Positions 18,472 to 22,975 of a stretch of 22,975 nt of DNA are shown here, in pieces. This stretch comes from Ophiothrix spiculata. Its lineage: Eukaryota > Echinodermata > Ophiuroidea > Amphilepidida > Ophiotrichidae. The notes under the pieces are model-generated. The model was not told the origin of the DNA. It saw nothing but the letters and a program-made list of their open reading frames with translations, and made no database searches. Position 1 is the stretch's first letter. Every line of letters begins with the position of its first letter. Location: assembly GCA_000969725.1 (NCBI GenBank), contig JXSR01S015936.1; one strand, 5' to 3'. The translations under genes and the position numbers were made by a program.

Positions 18472-18752
18472 TAATCAGAGTACACTTAAGGTTTTAGACA
18501 CATACCCATAAGGAGATGAATGTTCCTAACATTATTTTATCACAGGTTTCCTAAGTGTACTCCTAATCACCCACAAATGCGGGTTCCCATGAAGCACCCA
18601 TGACCCAAGTTTGGTTGAAATCTATCGAAGTATGCAGAAGTTAGAGGCAAAATTACGTCAAATTGACATTTTCAGCCTATTTTACAACTTGACCTCAAAT
18701 GACCTTTGACCTTGGTATGTGACCTTTGACCTCACCCACAAATGCGGGTTCC
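18472..18752. repeat. Repeat rich in TGACCT half-sites, with flanking duplication
   Basis: A 21-base segment containing CACCCACAAATGCGGGTTCC occurs at 18567-18587 and again, unchanged, at 18732-18752. Between them lies GTTTGGTTGAAATCTATCGA, then five TGACCT words in 43 bases. Upstream, GTAATCAGAGTACACTTAAGG near 18477 pairs with CCTAAGTGTACTCCTAATCAC near 18550. Wording of this kind is, to my recollection, common in dispersed repeats of marine invertebrates. No coding frame is present. Confidence 0.6.
18690..18732. promoter_or_regulatory. Cluster of nuclear-receptor half-sites (two DR1)
   Basis: TGACCT occurs at 18690, 18700, 18707, 18720 and 18727. The pairs at 18700-18712 and 18720-18732 are exact direct repeats with 1-base spacing (TGACCTTTGACCT). 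This is the consensus for HNF4, COUP-TF and RXR-type receptors on the opposite strand. The cluster is inside a repeat, so use as an enhancer is only a possibility. Confidence 0.45.
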
Positions 18753-18889
18753 TACAAGCCAGGGGGATAAAAAGCGCTTCTATTTCATGAAATATGGCTG
18801 TTACTATATAATGATATGTATCAAGGATTTGAGACTCACATTTTTTGCTGAATACTATTCACATTTAGGAATCAAAAATCAACCTTTTC
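18753..18889. other. Short non-coding spacer
   Basis: Nothing defined is visible. The 75-codon frame at 18742-18969 crosses two repeats and is not a gene. Confidence 0.3.
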
Positions 18890-19083
18890 TGATTTCCCCA
18901 CTCTTGGCCCCAATTTTTTGCAAAAGAGTGAGCCCTCTTAGAGGCCAATTTGAGCCCACCACTAACTAAGGATTGTGCTTGAAATGGGGGTCTAGGGAGC
19001 GGCAAGCAGGGCTTGAAAACGGGGTCTTGATGGACGCACATACCCTTATCACCTTTCTAGGTCAGTGCCACCCCCCCCCCCCC
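18890..19083 (+). repeat. G-rich dispersed repeat, copy 3
   Basis: CTTGAAATGGGGGTCT (18978-18993) matches copy 1. GAAAACGGGGTCTTGA follows, and the segment ends with CAGTGCCA and a C-tract of about 14 bases. Read in reverse, that edge matches the G-tract plus CACTGA head of copy 2. It therefore combines features of both neighbours and helps define the family. Confidence 0.55.
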
Positions 19084-19454
19084 TAGGCTAGGAGTGTGGT
19101 AGTATGTTAGATTTCTTATGCAGAAAATATATTTTTGTCCTACAAGTAGAACTCTTTAAAAATGCGTTTGAATCAAGTGATGTCAAAAATTTGCTTTTGT
19201 AGCCTGTCACGCGAGTCACATCAAATAAATTGCGATATCTTGAAAAATACTTGGTCTGTAGCCAACATTTTCATTGTGAACTATGCATGTTGCCTTTATT
19301 CAAAAATATGTAAAATAAAAGTAGGGGAAAGCTATTTTTTTAATAGTCTAGTGATCCATTAAAAACATGAATTTTTGTAGAAATGTCACGCAAGTCACAA
19401 TGATTATGATGGAATGGCTGATTTACCAATGCCAATATATTTTTGAAATGGAAG
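19084..19454. other. Non-coding spacer with a direct repeat
   Basis: TGTCACGCGAGTCACA at 19205-19220 is repeated with one change at 19384-19399, 179 bases apart, immediately left of the palindrome array. No coding frame is supported; the 66-codon frame at 19162-19362 has no domain. Confidence 0.4.
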
Positions 19455-19458
19455 AGTC

Positions 19459-19738
19459 TATTCGCAGTACAATACTGCGAATAAGATCTGGCTGCAAGCT
19501 AATCCGCAGTATCGTACTGTGAATAAGATCGCGATTCCAGCTAATTCGCAGTATCATACTGCGAATACGGTTGGATTGTGTACCTAATTCGCAGTATCGT
19601 ACTGCAAATTAGATAGTTGTTGGTAATTCGCAGTATCGTACTGCGAATTTGATCAGATTGTCATCAATCCGCAGTAGGCCTACCGTACTGCGAATTAGAT
19701 CACTTTGTCAGCTAATTCGCAGTATCGTACTGTGATAG
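19459..19738. repeat. Tandem array of seven short palindromes
   Basis: Seven hairpin units start at 19459, 19501, 19543, 19586, 19625, 19666 and 19714, so the spacing is 39-48 bases. The typical unit has an 11-base arm AATTCGCAGTA, a 3-base loop (usually TCG) and the complementary arm TACTGCGAATT. Unit 6 carries an extra insertion in its loop that creates TAGGCCTA. Spacers of 14-18 bases share a loose consensus beginning AGATC and ending CAGCT, so the whole is a diverged minisatellite of about 42 bp whose palindromic part is better kept than the rest. It is not a CRISPR array: the spacers are related to each other, the context is eukaryotic and there are no cas genes. Confidence 0.9.
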
Positions 19739-19742
19739 GTCG

Positions 19743-19895
19743 GGTTGGCAGTTTATTCAAATAAGAATAAGTCTATTGACCAAAATTCTTCAGAACAGAT
19801 GAATATGATGATTTGGTGGCTATCATAATGATAGAGATGCCAGTAGGCTATGTATCACTGAAAAAAAAAACTGAAACTGCGGCGTGCATGTAAAT
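19743..19895. other. Short spacer between palindrome array and G-rich repeat
   Basis: AT-rich, with AGTCTATT at 19770-19777 matching the left edge of the array (19455-19462). Nothing else is visible. Confidence 0.3.
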
Positions 19896-20280
19896 TTCCG
19901 GGGGGGGGGGGGTACTCAAGTTTGGTTTTGGTAGGGGTGTGCCGCTGGGAAATTTGAAGTACCACCCATGCATATACCAATTTTCAAGAAAAAGGGACCC
20001 ATCCATATACCAAATGCCCCAAATTTTGAGTCGAAAGTTACACAAAAATTGAAATTTTCTCCGAAAATTTATGCTAATTTGGCGAGAATTTCCTGATTTT
20101 TGTTTGAAATTTTGAAAAATCCAAAATTTGCGCCATTTTGTTTGAAATTTTGAAAAACAGACCCATCAAAATACCACATTTTGCAAAGAAAAAGGACCCA
20201 TTGGCATACCAGAGACCCTGATTTTGCTACCCAAATTTGCGGCACATCCTCGTAATCACTTTTGTACTAAGAACCCCCTA
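19896..20280 (+). repeat. G-tract-headed repeat, copy 4 (longest)
   Basis: A run of about 13 G is followed by TACTCAAG and then the 22 bases shared with copy 1 (19921-19942). Internal near-repeats include AAAAAGGGACCCAT and AAAAAGGACCCATTGG, ATATACCAA twice, and TTTGAAATTTTGAAAAA twice. It appears to be built of degenerate internal units. The 65-codon minus frame at 19848-20045 is an artefact of it. Confidence 0.65.
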
Positions 20281-20513
20281 GTTATAATTTAACAGTATAA
20301 ATTTTGGCTAAAAAGGGAAAATTTATAGGCCTAAAAGCGTAAATTTGAGCTAATTTGGAGTTTTAAAAGACTTGAAGTCAGGTTAAAACAGGAAAACTGG
20401 CATCTCTACATGAGGAAACTTTACTCTACTTTCCGGCTCTACTTGCTCCGTGGTTCGGAAGTCCGAACTTTTTTAATTTTGTGTTACAATTATGAAAAAT
20501 GAGTATTAATTCA
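20281..20513. other. Short non-coding spacer
   Basis: AT-rich and without a defined repeat. TAGGCCTA occurs at 20326-20333. Confidence 0.35.
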
Positions 20514-20520
20514 GTATGAA

Positions 20521-20802
20521 CTGAGACGAAAATACCAGGGGTCGATTTCACTAATGTTAAAATGCATCGTTAACCCATCGATAGACCTAAATCCATCGTT
20601 AGCTACGACCAACGCAAAGTTAACAAAGGGTTCGATTTGTCTAATGCATAGTTCATATAGGCCTATATCTTACGACGCAGTGAACACTTACGAAGGGTTT
20701 TCATGTATTTGTGATATCTAGTTGTAGTTACGAGCTGAACCCTTCGTTAGCAACGATGCATCGTAATGTTAGTGAAATCGACCCCAGGTATTTTCGTCTC
20801 AG
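20521..20802. mobile_element. 282-bp element with long inverted termini and 7-bp GTATGAA flanks
   Basis: CTGAGACGAAAATACC followed by AGGGGTCGATTTCACTAA at the left end pairs with the right end over about 45 bases. GTATGAA occurs exactly at 20514-20520 and 20803-20809. Internally CGATTTGTCTAATGCAT near 20632 echoes the terminal CGATTTCACTAATG, suggesting internal duplication or nesting. The superfamily is uncertain because a 7-bp duplication is unusual; an 8-bp one with a changed base is possible. Confidence 0.8.
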
Positions 20803-20920
20803 GTATGAATTGATGGTACTGTAGTGAAAAGACAATTTTTGGGCATACATGTACTATATGCTAAAAAGGAGTGTAAACTATGTAGTTTCAATCTGGCCCA
20901 TACTTTTCTTGATTAAGTTC

Positions 20921-20998
20921 AGGCCCGGAGGGGCAAGAAGGGGGGCAAGGCTTCTTTCAGGGGAATTGTCCCCTGCCCCTTCTGGCTACGTAACAGGA
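20921..20998. mobile_element. Possible short relative of the CAGGCCCGTAGCCAGG element
   Basis: CAGGCCCGGAGGGGCAAG at the left and CCCCTTCTGGCTACGTAACAGG at the right resemble the ends of the hAT-like element at 16436, with several changes and a much shorter interior (AAGGGGGGCAAGG). It is probably a deleted, degraded copy. No clear target duplication is seen. Confidence 0.4.
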
Positions 20999-22462
20999 AA
21001 ACAAAATATAGGCCTACATAATATTGAGCTGATTGAAAACAGTTAAAATTTAATGCCCTACATGTACCGCTCCAGTTCTCAAACATTGATAAGTTGCTTT
21101 TTAAAAAACATATTAGGCCTTATGATTTTAATGATTTTTTTTCTGAATTGAAATTGGATTTATCATGAAATGTTATTAAAAGAGACCAAATAAACAGGTT
21201 TCCAGTAGCTTCCAGTACTATCTTCACCAAAATATTGATGAAATGTTGGCGCCTCTCGAGTCGTATTATCACCAAACTGCAAATAGTAGACAAGCTGTCT
21301 CTTATCCGCAGTACGATACGGCGAATAGCCACTTCGTTTTGAAATATACTCCAAATAAATTATTGAATGATTAATTTCTCATCCATTCCAACTCAACAAA
21401 TTAAAATTTACAACCCTTTTATATCTCGTCATATGCAAACATATCATGTGTTAACGAATCTCTATGGAGTTGGGCAATAATGAATGTTTCTGTTTCTGTT
21501 GAGTCGGCATGCTCAGTTAAACTGTACTTCCCCAACTTGGTCGTTTTTGGTCGGTGTTATGTTGTACGGACCAGTGTCTCGGGTATGAAATGTCCAGTGA
21601 CCCAGGCCTGGGGTAGTGACACAAAACACATGACATTTTTGACTTGGCCTTAATGAATACCACATATCATGTTTTCTAATTGCATCAGACATACATCATC
21701 ATCATCGACCACGCTCGATGCATCATCATAATTCATGAACAATTTCGGGAGATTTTCATCATTAAAATACAACAGTTTCGGATGCAAATTTCTCTGAAAT
21801 TAATACCTCACCTTAAAGACTAACAATGAATCAATTCGGAGAACAACTTGGATTCCCAAAAGAGGGAGATTTCATTCTCAAAAGGATTCCTCAATATCAC
21901 TTTCACTCTCGACTTTCGAGTTGTATCGCTCACGTTGCCGCAACTGCGGAAACGGTTTGTTTACATCAGAAATCAAATTCCTTTACAAATTTCGCTGGCA
22001 ACTACGTATACATAAAATAACAAAAACATTGGTAAACGGTAATATATGGTTTTTTGTACAAGATTAAAATTTCTGCTCGTTCACGCACTTAGTGTGAATC
22101 CTCCAACTCCAACAATATGAAGCGTTTGTAAGCCCTCTATCACAGCTTCGAGTGCATCTACCTAGACCCAGACCAGGAACTAAAATCTCAAAAATCTTCA
22201 AAAAAAAAGTTGAAGCAATCGAACCATGCTCCTTTAAGGATGTAACATCAATTGTGACACCCGATTTTTAAATCTTCAGGCCTGGATAACCGTGATAAAG
22301 TTAGTGATTCATCATGTTGGTACCGAATGCCAATGCCCCCTATTTTTGTTCACAGACTAGATAGGACCCCCCCCCCCGAGTCTGGAGTAGTAGGTCTATT
22401 GTGGCATGTGGAACTTTTTTTTTACATTTTTAATTAACCTCCATTGGTGGGAGTCATATTCA
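20999..22462. other. Non-coding stretch, mostly featureless
   Basis: TAGGCCTA occurs at 21009-21016 and a solitary copy of the array palindrome at 21303-21327. A CATCATCATC-rich microsatellite-like patch lies at 21693-21730 and a C-run near 22369. The 64-codon plus frame at 21826-22020 has an acceptable ATG context and mixed composition, but no domain or clear splice donor, so it is not called. The two overlapping minus frames at 21120-21354 are not supported. Confidence 0.35.
21303..21327. repeat. Solitary copy of the array palindrome
   Basis: This 25-base palindrome has arms TATCCGCAGTA and TACGGCGAATA around a CGA loop. It matches the units at 19459-19738 with a few changes, about 1.6 kb from the array and without neighbours. 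Confidence 0.7.
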
Positions 22463-22615
22463 TCAAACCACATTTGACCTTAGATCTTGAGTAGGCTCCG
22501 AGTTGGATCTGCAAGTTTCAAACTGCATGAGCCTAAACACCTCTCTGGCATATTCCAGCTTTCTGAGGTTGCTGAGGCTTTGCCATACGATTGCCCTGGC
22601 CTTTCGACGACACTT
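22463..22615 (-). CDS. Possible short coding fragment, unrecognised
   Basis: Between a TAA (22616-22618) and a TGA (22463-22465), the minus strand is open for 50 codons. It reads like a helical, charged protein segment, including RRKARAIVWQSLSNLRK followed by LEYAREVFRLM. The local base composition is higher in GC than the flanks. There is no start codon at its beginning, so it would have to be an internal exon or the remnant of a mobile-element or pseudogene frame. No family was recognised. Confidence 0.2.
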   Translation of the reverse strand, partial: KCRRKARAIVWQSLSNLRKLEYAREVFRLMQFETCRSNSEPTQDLRSNVV

Positions 22616-22618
22616 TTA

Positions 22619-22975
22619 GCTTTACTTGCGAGTAGGATTTTCTCTTTATGGGCCAAATTTTAAAAAAAAGAATATGAAGGCCATACTAAGATGATAAGAT
22701 CTGAATTTCATTAAAACGCAAATATCAAAGCTGATCAACCATTTAGGGTCTATTACTATTAGACCAAGAACTAAATCAAAGGAGCTAGGGCAACTTACTT
22801 TATTTCTTCGTTATTCTATTACTAGTAGACGAAAGGTTCTGGACATAAAGGTGCTGACCGTGTACAGCACATTTTGGTGCAGCACGGTAAAGTTGTTTTT
22901 TTTTAAACTTGCTCGGATTTTATCACTTAAGTGGTCAAGGTCCTCCACATGCCCGTTAGTGGTCAAGGGGGGGGG
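22619..22975. other. Non-coding right edge with small inverted repeats
   Basis: GGTCTATTACTATTAGACC near 22747 is a short hairpin, and TCTATTACT recurs near 22813. GTGCTGACCGTGTACAGCAC near 22850 forms another. The window ends in a G-run (22968-22975), possibly the head of a further G-tract repeat like those at 15541 and 19898. Confidence 0.4.

Noticed and set aside
19459-19738. CRISPR array
   Set aside because: The regular palindromic repeats look CRISPR-like, but spacers are short (14-18 bases) and similar to each other. Repeat spacing is irregular, and the window is clearly eukaryotic with no cas genes.
21826-22020. First coding exon of a plus-strand gene
   Set aside because: The ATG context is acceptable and the composition mixed, but there is no convincing splice donor or domain and the frame closes after 64 codons.

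Overview
The window looks like AT-rich, intergenic or intronic DNA from an animal, most likely a marine invertebrate. The evidence is the lack of bacterial-style gene packing, one exon-like coding block preceded by a clear spliceosomal 3' splice site, poly(A)-signal-like sites, minisatellites and many short non-autonomous DNA transposons. The TGACCTTTGACC-rich repeat, the octamer TAGGCCTA, the G-tract-headed repeats and the element with GCCCGTAGCCAGG ends remind me of echinoderm or hemichordate genomes. That is an impression, not a demonstrated assignment.

One convincing protein-coding feature was found: a 205-codon open frame on the minus strand (12971-13588). It starts just after a textbook polypyrimidine-AG acceptor, so it reads as the last, main coding exon of a spliced gene whose 5' exons lie to the right. 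I do not recognise the protein. Two other short minus-strand frames (17562-17783 and 22463-22615) look weakly coding-like. The left 2.4 kb ends in a good poly(A) signal and may be the 3' untranslated region of a plus-strand gene outside the window.

Most other recognisable content is mobile or repetitive. From left to right: a TTA-flanked palindromic MITE (1070-1252); a truncated and a complete copy of one AGGTG-ended family (2774-2960, 3954-4165); two inverted-repeat elements (4440-4579, 4767-4937); a 25-bp tandem duplication (5286-5335); a 317-bp element with perfect 17-bp termini (6465-6781); hAT-like elements with 8-bp target duplications (6887-7142, 7453-7613, 11018-11394, 16436-16775); two abutting TATA-flanked elements, one split by a further MITE (7761-8347); two nearly perfect palindromes (8972-9127, 9732-9913); a roughly 600-bp foldback (about 11590-12205); a CAGGCC-ended element (12375-12562); a 41-bp minisatellite (17387-17509); a nuclear-receptor half-site-rich repeat (18472-18752); a tandem array of seven 25-31 bp palindromes (19459-19738); a 282-bp long-TIR element (20521-20802); and four G-tract-headed repeats.

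The most unusual structure is the palindrome array at 19459-19738. It superficially resembles a CRISPR array but sits in a eukaryotic context; its hairpins are better conserved than its spacers, and a solitary copy lies 1.6 kb away. The large foldback and the nested element cluster come next. No operon-like gene cooperation is visible. All family assignments of the elements rest on termini and target duplications, because none encodes a transposase.
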